Source of the DNA: Adineta steineri
Taxonomy: Eukaryota; Rotifera; Eurotatoria; Adinetida; Adinetidae
Assembly: GCA_905250115.1 (NCBI GenBank)
Contig: CAJNOI010000201.1
Span: forward strand, 85,058 to 149,057
DNA length: 64,000 nt
Direction: 5' to 3'
The notes under the pieces were generated by a model that was given only the letters and a program-made list of their open reading frames with translations, ran no database searches and was not told where the DNA came from. Below, piece by piece: positions 12,972-27,550 of the stretch; position 1 is the first letter of the stretch; each line of letters opens with the position of its first letter. The position numbers were made by a program, and so were the translations under genes.

Positions 12972-14840
12972 TATTATTCAACGAAAACAGAAGAGTAAAT
13001 TTTCGAAACTAAATGTAATAAATATTTTTTTATTTTTCTTTGTTCTCTCGACTGCACCATTAATGAGTCATATATACAAAAAATATCATGCATGTGCTAC
13101 GACATATAGCATCTATAGACAAGAAAAAAATAAAGACAAATATTTAAACAGAAAGAGAGCAGCATGCGTATGAATCGACAGTTCTAATAAACAAAAGAAA
13201 AAGTTTTCATTGCCTACCATAATGTTATCCTCTGTAAATAATCGAAAATAATTTCATTTATTTTAACATAAATATCAAGTATGGCATGTATGATAACAAG
13301 TGAAACTATTTTTTTTCTTTTCTGTCGTACTAAATAATGTAAAGTACATTCATCAGTATTCGAATTAAATTATTAACTTTCTTTAATTACATACATCTTA
13401 CATCGCTTAAATAATACAGTAAGAGAATATCTATCTAATTAGACTTCATTCTTGTCAAATTGTAATAACATAAATTCATATCTTCATCCACATATCCGAT
13501 GAACGGTTTAACTGATCAGTTCAAGTTTCATTCTCACCATTTTTCGGTTGAATAGTGCAATTATTTCTGTAATCCAATAATATACATAGTTTTATTATCA
13601 TCAATAAAAATCTCAATTAAGTAGTTGATTGTCTTTAGACATATTTTGTCAAATGTATAATTAATTAGTTCTGAGCATCATCATTTGCGATACCAACTAT
13701 ATGAGAATATGCGATAAGTAACTTGAATATTCAGTTTAATTGAAATGTTTTGAACAAAGAGAGAAAAATATGAAATAGTTTTATCATGTGCCTCAGTCGA
13801 TACTGTGTCACCGAAAACAGTTCTATCAGTTATACCAACTTATTAACAAAGAGTATGCATTTTTTGTGAAGAAGAAAAAAAAATGATGAAAACGATTATG
13901 CACATTTGTAATTTTGAGGTATGGATATGAGTTTATGAATGATATATGAATCTATCAGTCACATTTTCACCCATACCCTCAAGATTCTTTACTAGAATTC
14001 AATTTTTTTGTCGGCGTTCTATTAGAAGTACCTATAGATCGGTCGTAGTGCGTCGATTACGCATATCACATTTTTCAAAACTATTCTAGTAATGACAAGA
14101 ATATAAAGCATTTTTTAAAAGTCCAAAAACTCAGTTTTGAATATAAATGTGCTTCATTATCGAAGTAAGATTCGTCATAAACTGACTCATTCAATACAGA
14201 ATTTGTTTTTCTATTAGAATTCATAAGAATTTCAAGAATATTTAAATCTTTTGTAACCGATAAATATCAAATCCTTTTCCCGATTGTATCCTGTTAGTAT
14301 AAATAGAAATATTTTTGCTTTTTCCCCTTGCGCAAAATGCGGTATATTTTTTTGCGTTTTCACTGATAGTCAATCTTTTTTCTTTATTTATGTCTACTAC
14401 ATTAATATGATAGATGAAGAAAACAGGTATGTGATGACTAAGAGACGTTGTTTTTTTTTATAAAAGGAAAGATCAGAGAATAGAAAAACGATGAGTAATA
14501 GCAATATGGGAGATACAATTGATGAAGAAAAATAAAGAAATAAACGAGAAGAAAAAAAGAATGCAGTATAATGTTTGAAAGTCAAACTTTTGTGATGATG
14601 TACTGCATAATTTATTAATAGCTTGTGATATGATGTAAATAAATAAGAACGTCGAAAAATTCTTCTTTTTTTTTTCTTTCTAGAAGATTACTCATTTCGT
14701 CATCCTCAGGTAACTATGCTATCAAAAAAAAAAGAAACATGTGGATGTTTATATGGTTACTTTTATTCTTTTTGTGATAAATTTGCGTACTCTTATGCAA
14801 TACATATAAACTTCACTGGGAAAAAACCTGTCTTACCTTG
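12972..14840. other. Intergenic region upstream of the Hsp70 gene
   Basis: AT-rich DNA with no convincing gene. It contains a foldback element at about 13914-13983 (TTGAGGTATGG on the left, CCATACCCTCAA on the right) belonging to the dispersed family, and near its right end the promoter elements of the Hsp70 gene. Confidence 0.45.
14678..14685 (+). promoter_or_regulatory. Heat-shock-element-like inverted pair
   Basis: TTCTAGAA matches the two-unit core of a heat-shock element (TTCnnGAA) and lies about 230 bp before the Hsp70 start codon, with further GAA/TTC triplets nearby at 14653-14664. Two units are weak evidence; heat induction is an inference. Confidence 0.3.
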
Positions 14841-14843
14841 ACA

Positions 14844-14850
14844 TATAAAA
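14844..14850 (+). promoter_or_regulatory. TATA box of the BiP-like gene
   Basis: TATAAAA is 62 bp before the ATG at 14912. A transcription start 25-30 bp downstream would fall after the in-frame ATG at 14855, which supports 14912 as the true start codon. Confidence 0.5.
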
Positions 14851-14911
14851 GGAAGTGAAGGTTGATATATATATATATACGTGTAGACTACTTGCAAAAA
14901 TAAATTGCCAG

Positions 14912-17235
<2,324 letters not shown>

Positions 17236-17831
17236 GAAAGCATGTGACTATTTATTATTTCTTTTTGTTTCTATTTATTTCATTTTTTCTCCTATTCTAT
17301 TAGAAAAAATAATATCATTGTATGCATTATTCTCTTCTTCTTTTTGCGTTCTATTTATTAATATTTAAAATAGAGTGAGACTATAACACTTCACGTTATA
17401 TTTAATTTCTTCGACTGAAAATACGTCATCAATGTCATTAAAATCGCCGGAAGTGAGTCATTTATGATAATGTAGACAAAAGTAATTTTTTTACTTCACA
17501 GTAAATTTTACAAGAATGAAAAAAAAAATTTATATTCAAACCAGAAGGACACATACTCATTTATAAAAACAAGATACTAATGTATTTTATTTATGATAAA
17601 TCTTGATATACATGATTGTTTATTTAATATTACATTATGAAATTTTGTAAAACATTAATCTATTCGATTTATAATCAATAACAAAATCTTAATGATATAT
17701 TTTTATCGTTTGATTTGATCTCCATTGAATCACGATGTTATATATTGACTGTTAATACAAAGACTGATATCATTATTTATTTTATTTAAACTTATATGAA
17801 ACAAAAACATCATACTGGAAACTGATCTGTT

Positions 17832-17873
17832 AAAGGTGTGGATGTATCACATATATCCCATGCACACCCTTTA
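17832..17873. repeat. GT-rich foldback element
   Basis: AAGGTGTGGATG on the left is answered by CATGCACACCCTTT on the right around a short AT-rich loop. It is one of the dispersed foldback family described in the findings. Confidence 0.5.
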
Positions 17874-18429
17874 TCTCTTTTTTGTTTGCTTCGGCTCCCA
17901 ATTCTAATTAATGACATGAGCGTTGTTTGATGATACGTTCACATGAATTTTATTTTCTGTTCGACCTTGCTTTCTCAGTAATAATTATATCTATTTGGGC
18001 ATGACTTTAAAACGATTATATCAATATTTTTACCGCAATATTTCAGATAATTAATATAAAAAAACATTTTAACAAAAACTTATAATTTTATTGAATAAGA
18101 AAAAATCATCAGTTGACTAGCATAATAACTTGTTCTGATGTAAAATAAAATGAAGTAAATAAAGTAACAAACAATTAAAAATAAAAATTATTAGTAAAAT
18201 ATCTGTGAATCGAAAGCAGGTAATTTAAACAAGAGACAAATGAGATATTTATCTACAATAAATTTTGATTAAGAACTGGCAATAATAACATTTATATTAT
18301 GTTAATTATAACTTGTATTCATTTATTTTACAGATGCCACTAAGGTGTGAAGGAAATTTATTATTAATTCAGATGTTAATCAGTTTTTTAAAAGTATTAA
18401 TATATATTAAACCAGTTTTAAATACATTT

Positions 18430-18605
18430 GTACATAAGTACAAGTATTTATACTTGGTACTGGTATTAAGTATCGATTTAATTAAGTATATTTGTACTCA
18501 GTTCTGATACTGAGTACAATGTACTCAAGTAAAAAGTATTTTAGTAAAGTTTAAAGTAGTACTTTTTAGATCCAAGTATTTGTACTTCTACTGCGTGTAC
18601 TTAAA
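18430..18605. repeat. Degenerate AAGTACTT/AGTATTTGTACTT word cluster
   Basis: Many variants of AAGTACTT, AGTATTT, GTACTT and their reverse complements recur within about 175 bp. Such clusters are seen in subterminal regions of DNA transposons; no terminal repeats were identified here. Confidence 0.35.
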
Positions 18606-18784
18606 CTTGTCCAATATCTAATAAGAAAGAAAAAAACACTGTTCTTTTTACATATAAACATTAAAAATTAGCTTTCATGTCTTTCTTCTAAAATAAAGCA
18701 CGTGTATAACAGATAATGATAAGAAATATTATCGATATATGTAGATATTTTCGATAGTGCGGTATGAGCAAGATTTATTTTTAT

Positions 18785-19390
18785 GCAATGTTATTCATCC
18801 GAAACACACTTTTTCTGTACACCTGATATATCTTTAACAACAAGCTGTACCAATATAAAAAGAGAATAGCGATTATAAAAAATTTATTGATCATTAAAGA
18901 ACGACAAATACATCGATTAGTGTGTGGACACTTAATTACAATAAGGTATGAAGCAATCAACATATTTTTCAGAGTTTTTTTCAACGAAAGTAAAAAGAGA
19001 ATAATATGGAAACAATGATATTCATTATGCATTTATTCTAATTCTTATAGTCACGTATTCAGCAATATAGTTTTTTTTATTATTTATTTTCAAACAATAT
19101 AGTGAATAATTTCTATTTAGTTAATAATTTTACATAATATGTGCTCGATTTATCTTTTTAAAAGACAAATGTTATATAGAAGAAAAATATTTGTATAAAT
19201 TCATGACGAATAGCTTAACATACGTTATAATAGTTACAAAAAACTGTAGTATTAAGTAAAACTCTCAAGATACAAATTATATTGGATGTTTCTCATATCT
19301 TTAGGGTATAGTTTACTTAAATCTATAATCTAACAATATAGATGTGATAAGACAACTTAGAACGAATATATAAATAATGTATGTATTATA
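18785..19390. repeat. Copy 1 of a dispersed ~600-bp repeat
   Basis: Collinear with 41632-42200 over nearly the whole length. Shared words include TATTCATCCGAAAC, GAATAGCGATTATA, CATCGATTA, AAGGTATGAAG, TTTTTTTCAACGAAA, CAATGATATTCATT, TATATTGGATGTTT and CTATAATCTAACAATATAGAT. The minus-strand open frame here (MHNEYHCFHIILFLLSL...) is broken by stops in copy 2, so coding function is unlikely. Confidence 0.7.
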
Positions 19391-19719
19391 TTGAGTTGAT
19401 AATTTCTTAATCCTTCAGTGGCGATTCGATTTTCATAGAAAATACCTTTAATACATTCATTTTCATGTGTATTCACTCTCGATAAATGCACTTGTTGGTC
19501 ATTTCAGTGAATACAATTATTCGTTCGTCTTTCTCTTATTTGTATCATTACATAGGCGCTCTTCCTTTACATCGAACTAAAAACCTATCCACGTTTGTTT
19601 TTCTTATTCCTATATGTACTACGCAATAACGATACGAAATTCCGTTTTTTTCTTTTGTAATCTCTTCATAGCATTTTCTTTGATTCTTTTCTCTCATATG
19701 TATTAAAACAACTTAAATT

Positions 19720-20088
19720 TTAAGCTGATCTATATGTCGTCTNNNNNNNNNNNNNNNNNNNNNNNNNNNNNNNNNNNNNNNNNNNNNNNNNNNNNNNNNN
19801 NNNNNNNNNNNNNNNNNNNNNNNNNNNNNNNNNNNNNNNNNNTACCGAATAGTCAAAACCATCAAATATAATACGAGTTAATAGAGGATAAACAATAATA
19901 ATTAAATTTGATACAGATGACACAAATAAATATAATGAACTATTACATTTTCTTCGAGATCTTTTTTGTAATCGAGACCAACGTAAAAATATTAAAATAT
20001 TAAAAATATTTCCAATTGTTCCAAATATATACATAATCATACCAATAATAATCATTAGATTTTGTGGAATATGTCCAAGTTGATACAT
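19720..20088 (-). CDS. Class-A GPCR fragment, cut by assembly gap
   Basis: From the ATG at 20088 the sequence encodes MYQLGHIPQNLMIIIGMIMY, then FGTIGNIFNILIFLRW (TM1 with the GN motif), a basic loop KRSRRKCNSSLY and TM2 LFVSSVSNLIIIVYPLLTRI. It then enters a 100-N gap at 19743-19842. The GN of TM1 and the SSLYLFVSSVSNL pattern match the FMRFamide-receptor-like rhodopsin-family receptors abundant in rotifers. Past the gap no convincing continuation is present in the 23 bases before a stop, so TM3-TM7 are missing from the assembly. Ligand unknown. Confidence 0.6.
   Translation of the reverse strand: MYQLGHIPQNLMIIIGMIMYIFGTIGNIFNILIFLRWSRLQKRSRRKCNSSLYLFVSSVSNLIIIVYPLLTRIIFDGFDYSVXXXXXXXXXXXXXXXXXXXXXXXXXXXXXXXXXXTTYRSA
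19743..19842. other. Assembly gap (100 N)
   Basis: Exactly 100 N, typical of a placeholder of unknown true length. It interrupts the GPCR fragment. Confidence 0.95.
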
Positions 20089-20586
20089 ATTTTGTGACGA
20101 GTATACTAGAAAGAAAATATTTATCTTCTGATGGAAAAAAAAATTTGATATTCATATGAGAGAAAAATCTTGTCTTGAGGAAAATATGAACATTCTTTTA
20201 TATTAAATCTCTTTTCTTTTGATATGAAAGAAAATTAATTCATGAGATTTTTTATCTGTTGAATGGAATGATGAATATAAAATATATTTTCTTTCCAGTA
20301 ACTTATTCAAATAATGAAGAAAAGCAAATTATCTCCGGAAGACGTAATTATTGACGTTTTCTCCTTTTTTCTATAAAAAGAATTTGTTTGTGATGCAAAT
20401 AAGTCGATTTCCTTTGTTTCGATAGATTGTTTATAACCTTGAAGAAAATGTTGTCGAGACATTCATTTACTGTTTAACCTCTGATGAATATAATAAATCT
20501 CTATGTAAATAGATTTCTTTATTGAAGATAAAATGAAAGGTAAAGGGTTTGAATAATACCTAGATTTTCTAGATAGAAACTTATTT

Positions 20587-20666
20587 ATGTTGAAGTAGAA
20601 ATTAAAATTTTAATTTCAACTAGTGAAATTTTAAATTCTACTAACTTTTAATTTCTACTCCAACAT
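20587..20666. repeat. Near-perfect 21-bp foldback with nested palindrome
   Basis: Left arm 20587-20607 starts ATGTTGAAGTAGAAATTAAA. The right arm 20646-20666 is its reverse complement with one mismatch. The 38-base loop contains a second palindrome, AATTTCAACTAGTGAAATT (20612-20630). Confidence 0.7.
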
Positions 20667-20884
20667 TTATATCATTTATAATAATATAATATAAAGAAAA
20701 GTAATTTTTAATGTAAATATGAATTATTAATATTAAATAAATAAGACGAATTAATAACTAGTGGAAAACTTCTGCATCAGTTTATATCAACAATTACATC
20801 ATTTCTTCTCATGTAATAATAATTGCAATTTTAACGAAGCCTCGTAACGTGAAAATCCGGTAAAAATTTTACGGCTTCACAAAT

Positions 20885-21029
20885 ATTAATGTTACCTTTT
20901 TGATCTTCAAAACACGATAAAACTAGGAAAATCTAACATTGTTTAATTTGTTTACAACCTTTCACGCATGTTCTAACGTTAAAAACACAAGTTTTCACGT
21001 TTTTTCATGGTCAAAAAAGTAACGTTAAT
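20885..21029. repeat. Imperfect 21-bp inverted repeat
   Basis: ATTAATGTTACCTTTTTGAT (20885-20904) pairs imperfectly with GTCAAAAAAGTAACGTTAAT (21010-21029). Inner words GTAACGTG and CACGTTTT are also inversely related. It lies 150 bp before the transposon relic and may be part of its terminus. Confidence 0.45.
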
Positions 21030-21174
21030 TTCTAAGAAACTATTATTGTTTTGAAGAATTGTATATTAGTTTCACTTACCATTAAATTGTATAATTACGA
21101 TAATTTTCAAAAAATTTCTGAAACTTAAATACTATGACTATTTTCTGAAGTTAACGGTTGCTATTCACTTTGCA

Positions 21175-21903
21175 GAATATCGAGATTTAACCGTGGATAT
21201 GGTAGAAAATGTGAATATTCTTCTGCATGAGTTTCGTATAAAACATTCAAAACTATATACAGCTCGACATAATCAACAAGTTATTCATTCGCTGAATCAT
21301 ATTGGATAAACTATCGATGATTATAGTCCATTAACTTCATACTCTACCTTTCATTTCGACAGCATGCTAGGTCTATATTTTTTCCATTAATTAAATATTT
21401 CTATAGAGTATTACCTAAGTTTAGAAATAATCATGATACTACAATTGATCGTTAACTTAAAACTTATATCGAAAATATGATGTCTGATTGTGGTTATTGT
21501 AATTTGCAATCAAATATAGTAAGAGTTATGCATTCATCGTCTATTATCGAAAGAATTTGTACTGTTTTCTCAAAGCCACATTTTCGTTTTTTTCACATCG
21601 TGTAAAGTTGGACATATGTACTATACAGCAAACCGTTATTCAAAAACCAAAGGTGCCGAAGATTCTGCAGTTATATTTCGAGTTGAAAATCAACTGTATT
21701 TTGGTTTAATTACAGCGATATTTACTACTGATGATAATGAGACTCTATTAGAATTATGGCCAGTCACTAATTCATAAAGCTTGAATATGACTACAAATGA
21801 TCAAGTTCTTATTGTACTGACTGTTCAAGAAGAAACATTAGAAAATAACAAAAAAATTTATTATATTTCCATTCATGATATTCTTGAAAAACGTGTATAT
21901 TAG
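21175..21903 (+). pseudogene. Decayed DNA-transposon coding fragment (possibly TNP2/CACTA-like)
   Basis: Conceptual translation in three frames gives related blocks broken by stops and frameshifts. First, from 21175: EYRDLTVDMVENVNILLHEF, then RHNQQVIHSLNHIG, a stop, and DDYSPLTSYSTFHFDSMLG. Second: ENMMSDCGYCNLQSNIVRV. Third: MYYTANRYSKTKGAEDSAV, then ENQLYFGLITAIFT, a stop, then MTTNDQVLIVLTVQEETLEN ending at 21903. The block with G/SPLTSYSTFHFDSMLG resembles the conserved G-P-L...S-F-x-F-E-S-x-x-G segment downstream of the catalytic core in TNP2-type transposases. An acceptor-like TTTGCAG precedes the first block. Clearly non-functional. Confidence 0.55.
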
Positions 21904-23636
21904 AGAACACAGTCCAGCAAAGTCTTTTTCTTTCGCTATCCAAATCTTGAAAAAAGTTCTTAGTACGTAATAGGTTTCTTTTAAATTTACTTTAATAAAT
22001 ATCTAATTCATTAGGAGATTAATATTAATATTATACTTGACTTTATTTACTAAACATTTAGTTAAAAAAATTTTACCAGTTAGAAATAATAACATTCAAG
22101 AAAACGCGTGAAGATATATGAGATATATAACGAGCTAACCATCATGAAAGGACTACTCACACACGTAGTTTCGTGAAAAAATTAACGAGTTTAAGAAAAT
22201 TGATAAAAAAAACCGCATCTTTAAGTGAACTTATGGCAAACATATGGTTCGTTGTATTGATGATTAAATCGGTTAGAATCTATCACCGAATATGAATCCA
22301 CTGCTGTATTGATTTATTTGGCAGTATTTTTGATTTCATATAAACACGATTTATCTAGAAAATTTCATTTAAATTTATGACTTATAAATAAATTATTCGT
22401 AACTGAATTTTTATTTTTTGTCTAATATAATAATTTTCACGATTAAAACGATTTTTTATTTAGATTCTGGTACATTTCTATTTGTTTATAATACGAAATC
22501 AATGGATAAGTTACTACTTTATATCTATATAACGATTTGTTAATAACTCAATTTCACTTTTTTATACAATATCACTGAGTAAGGTATGAAATTAAATTAC
22601 AAATTATTGAGCAAAGAAGCTATATTCTTGAGCGATTATTAACAACCTGAAAACAGAACAAAGAGTATAATATCCTAAAAGAAAAATAAATCATAGACTT
22701 CGCTGGATATCAAACTAAATTGATTCAATTTCATATAGAAGAAAATATATAGGATTATACATAGATAGAACAATCATTTGTCGAATAGTATTAGTTCTTA
22801 TCGATATACTCGAGACGTATGGTAGAATGTAAGCAAACCTTTCTCTTGAATGTCAGTTCTGTATAAAAATCGTCATATGTTCTACAAATCTTCTCATTTG
22901 CAGTAATGCAGATTACAGTTATTGATTAAAATCAATTCTGTCTTTTCCTTGTGATATAGAAAATAGGACGTCGGAATTTTTACGATGTTGTTATTCATGT
23001 CTAAAATTATTTTCAAGTGCTCTTTAGACTAGATACGTCTGAACTGAATTTTCTAATTTCATAAAATTTCTGTCTATTTACTTGGATTTTTTCTATAAAA
23101 AGATAGTCCTCAAGATTATAATTAAATCTTGTCAACTTGATGACATTTATGATATACTTTAACAAAGTAGATTGACAGAAAATGTCGTCACATACAAAAC
23201 GAATGACGTACGTGATGTTGAGATATCATACATATGGTATCGACTCGATAGACGTGTATCTGTACTGTAATTTCATAGTATCTTATACTTCGGCTAGATT
23301 GAATATCATCATATGATATAATACAACAATATCATCTTGCTGAATATAACAAATTATGCCAAGTTCTTTCGTGACACTAAAAGCATTTTGACACATTGTA
23401 TGAGTCCTTTGAGAACAATTCATTGTCTTGTGACCAGAAAAAAAAAGAATTAAACTTAGTTCTGAACTTAACATCATTGTAAATTCTTCCAAGTGAATTT
23501 GAATGTGATACTTAAGAAAAATGTTCTTCTTTTTTTTACAAGTCTTGCCTATTTATTTGATAAAAAGGTCAAGTTAATAAATAAAAATATATATATATTT
23601 TTTTCTTATTTACAACTGAAAAAAAATTATCCTATA

Positions 23637-26107
23637 CTATTGATACTGTTTAATATGGGAATTTTTTGAATCACTAATTGATGTATTTGGTGGTGTTATT
23701 GGTGGTACATTTGTAGTAAAAATAAATCGAGCTCGATGTTTTTTCGGTTGTTGAATAAAATTCAGAGAAAATTTTCTTTTTTGTAATTGTAATTTCATTT
23801 TTTCTTTTTCTTCTTCACGTTCAGTTTTTTGTATAAATGATAAACGATAATGAAATGATGTACGTTGACGATAATCACCATGTAAATCTTGTCGAGAAAA
23901 TGTACGAGAACCAATAACTAATTTATATTTTGACATTGAAAATGTAAAAAGATTATCACGATAATGATTATAAGAAGTCGATTTATAAGCCGCTGATCGT
24001 TGATATGGATTTGTTGTACCAGGATTTGTTGGTGTACGTGGTAAATTTCGATTATAATACATATAAGAACGTCCATTACGATAACAAGGTTTAGGAGTCA
24101 CATTTCGCCAACGACATAATGTTCGTTTAAAACTATTTCGATATCGTCTTGACATTATATTATATAAGAGAGGATTTACAGTAGCTGATAAATAATATAA
24201 AATTCCTATAATTAATACAAGAAATTATTTCAATATAGCTATACAGAATCGAATTTTCGAGTAAAACTATCGGTTCAGACAGTTTAATTTATCAAATTTG
24301 TACTCATTTTCTATATATAGATATATATCATAAAAGTTTAATGTTAAATGATGCTACTATTCCCTAATGTATATTCTGACAACAAAATGAATTTATAAAT
24401 AAACACAAAACAGACTATTGTATCCAAGCGTACTACCAGATATTTTCCAAATTCTAATATTTCTCTTCAAGTTAAAAGAACTCATCTAATATATATAGAC
24501 CATGACAAACAGGAACTTTTCTATTAATAATTTCAACCGATATTATTGCATTTCCTGTAGTTCTCTAACTAGAAGATTAAATCAATCATGCAATATGAAT
24601 TATTTAGTAGAAAAAAATCTATCGAATAAAAATAATACCTGAAGCAAAGAAAAGTATTTCTTGAAATTTTGTTGCTGCATCGGATGTTATATTTTTATTT
24701 GCTTTATCTAATAATCTTGTAACAAATGCAGTTATACGTTGTGTATGAAATGGTGCCCAGCAAATAAAAAATGCAATTACAACCGCCACTAAATAAATAT
24801 ATTTAATTAAATATTCAATTAACGAAAAAACAAAAACAAATTTTTTGCTTACCCAACATTTTCAAAATTGCTCTTCTTGAATTTCTCATTGGTCGTGATT
24901 TTATTATTGATGCTGTATTTTGTCTTAACCAAAATTGTTGATGACGATGATGATGTAAAATAACATGTTCATGTTTTTTTCCTTCATTGCTATTTGATGG
25001 ACGATGACTTGCTTTATATAACGTAATACCCATTAAAACATATAAAACAGTTATAACAAATATTGGTATAAGAAAAAACGAGAACTGTTGTTACAGCCAT
25101 ATAATATAACATTGGTTCCCAATATTCAGGACGAATTGCACATATTCGACTATCAAGAATTTCAACAGTTACATTTCGAACTTCATTTTTAACACTAACA
25201 AAAACTCCTGAATGAAAAGTCAATATAATAAGATTATTTCTTCTATTTAAATTTTTTTCTTTTACCAGCAGTAAATGTGTACGGTACAGCAAGTAGGAAT
25301 GATAAAAACCAAACAATCATAATCATTTTAAGTGCACGATTTAAACCACCTAGAACTTTTTGTGATATGATTGGAAAACAAATAGCTAAATAACGTTCAA
25401 TAGTAAAACATAGAACGGTTAGAATTGATGCTGATGTTACAATTTCCAATACAACAGTACGAAATACACAAAATGTTTCACCAAATATCCTATATTAAAT
25501 AAAATCAAGATGATTTTTTTTGTCGTAAAAAATTTTTTCAATTATTTTACCATGGCCATGATTCATAGATATTATACATTTCAACTGATAAACCTATTAA
25601 AAATAAAGAAGCAGGTATAGAAAGATTTTTTATATCATCTATCACTATCGATCATAAGATGTTTATCTTTAAGTTAATAGAAATATCATTTATTATAAGA
25701 TAAACGTTGACATTAATATATGCTGACAACTAACTATATGGACAAGACTCTCGATGGAAAAAATGATATTTACCCAAGCTAATTAATAGTAAATCCGAAA
25801 CAGCAAGAGAAAAAAGATAAAAATTTGTTGGAGTATGCATATCACGACTTTTCCAAATTGTAATACATGTACCTATGAGAGAAAAAAAACGAAAGAAATA
25901 TATTTCAAAATAAAACAATTAAATCTTACAAAAATTTCCCGCAAGACCAGTTCCAAAAATAAATGAATAAAGTGATATAAGTAATGGAAAAGTAAATTTA
26001 TTTCTTCGTCTATGTCCCAAAAAGTTAACAACACTTTTACTAAGTTCATCTTCTTCAATAATTGTTAAATTAAAACCTTTCGGTAATATATCAAGAGATC
26101 CAATCAT
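23637..26107 (-). CDS. Neuromedin-U/pyrokinin-receptor-like GPCR with a one-base frameshift
   Basis: Exons 26107-25930, 25872-25774, 25593-25551, 25489-25266, 25207-24853, 24788-24639 and 24205-23637. Phases agree except for one extra base in exon 5 near 25079. Without it the product is 538 residues. Features: TM1 with [26 protein letters not shown] (TM2); TM3 Cys114 and ERY (138-140); long ECL2; TM5 [17 protein letters not shown] (after the shift); basic ICL3; TM6 [14 protein letters not shown]7 [17 protein letters not shown]; and a long basic tail of about 165 residues. CWAPFHxQR, NPLLYNxMSxRYR and the TM2 sequence are hallmarks of the neuromedin-U/capa/pyrokinin receptor group. Such receptors couple amidated neuropeptides to Gq. 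The frameshift may be a sequencing error or an inactivating mutation. Confidence 0.8.
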
Positions 26108-27500
26108 TGATAAGCTTTAATCAACGAAATCTAGAGAGATGAAATAAAAATATACATATATATATATATACGTACATATATAATAAGAATTGCTCTATTT
26201 GCTTTTCTAGTTACTTATATGACAGAAAACAAGCGTTTTTTTCTCAGTTCTAAGTCAATACATGTCCGTTATGTTTCTCTTTCTTTTTCCTGAATGTTTC
26301 TGGAAACGACAATGTCATATAGACAGTTCTGACGACATAAATCATAGTATTCACAGTTTCTTTTTTTTTTCCTTTCTCGTTATTTTTCTCTCTATTTATA
26401 AACGTTATAGATCTAATAATTTTATTCTCAATTCTTTCTTTTTCTTGTCTTTAGAAAATTCATTCCATTAAATTTCACCTAGATCATAAAATGATATTAA
26501 TGACATATCAAATTTAATTGTTCTTTACTCTTTTTCTTTTATATATTAAGATATCGTTAGATTATGAAATTTGATATGATATACTATCATTAGGAGTTTG
26601 TTTGATTGACGAGCACACAAAAGAAAAAAAAAGCCTTATGCTGATATTTACAAAGTTATTGAAGCAATAAATTCGATATATATTTTTTTTTCGTTCTTAA
26701 TGATAATCATATTGGTTAGGGTTGTAATCAAATAATGGATGACTCTTTTTTTTAATCTAATCTATCTTCCGGAATAAAGTTGTAGATAAGAAATATTTGC
26801 ACTAGAAAGTCATATAAAGGCAACAAAGTTTTACAGGATATTGATACACAGTTTTTTCATATAATGTATAATCATGAATATCTTAGACCTACTTGTTATC
26901 AAATTAAGAGTTAAAGAATGATCTTTTCAAGTAATATTCACATGGTTAAATAGATTAACATAAAAAAGAGACAATCTTTTCGTAGTTAATATGCAAATAT
27001 TTCTTCACAAACATTAAGTCAACAATTCTTGTCAATAGCATAATTAACCTTAAGTCTTTGATATATTTATATAAATACAGATGTGAAAAGATAAAAATAT
27101 GCTAAATATTCTTATTTTCAAAGCTAAAAAGAAACCAGATTAGCTATTTCAACTAACTATAGATCATTCATTCTTTATTCAATATTTGATATACACAAAG
27201 GAATAATTTCAAGAGAACTTTCATCTTGATAGATTCTGGCAACTGTTAATCGTATATAGATAAAATAACACTTGTGTCTGTCAGTATTAGTAGTTTGTGT
27301 TGTTTCATAATCTTTTTTTTTCGGGTTTTTTATTGATCATATGAAATGCTATAGAGTAGAGAAATAGAGAATAGTACTTTTATTCTTTATCTCATTTCCT
27401 GAACTGTTTTTTTGACATAGTTCTTGAGAATTTATCAAGTGTTGAGAGATATTTTGACAAAAGAAACATTGTTTTTTTTACGGAAAAGACAAAAAGAATC

Positions 27501-27550
27501 TATTTTGTCAACACATAATACATTTTGTCAACACATAATACATTTTGTCA
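27501..27550. repeat. 20-bp tandem repeat, about 2.5 copies
   Basis: The unit CATTTTGTCAACACATAATA occurs twice in full (the first copy with T for C at position 1), followed by a partial CATTTTGTCA. Confidence 0.8.

Larger units (their letters stand above)
17236..19719. other. Intergenic region with two repeat segments
   Basis: Non-coding AT-rich DNA. It contains a GT-rich foldback (17832-17873), a cluster of degenerate AAGTACTT-type words (18430-18605) and the first copy of the 600-bp repeat (18785-19390), each listed separately. Confidence 0.5.
20089..23636. other. Intergenic region with foldbacks and transposon relic
   Basis: No intact gene. It holds two inverted-repeat structures (20587-20666 and 20885-21029) and a decayed transposon coding region (21175-21903), listed separately. 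The remainder to 23636 is AT-rich with no recognisable signals; the open frame at 23283-23492 lacks family resemblance. Confidence 0.5.
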
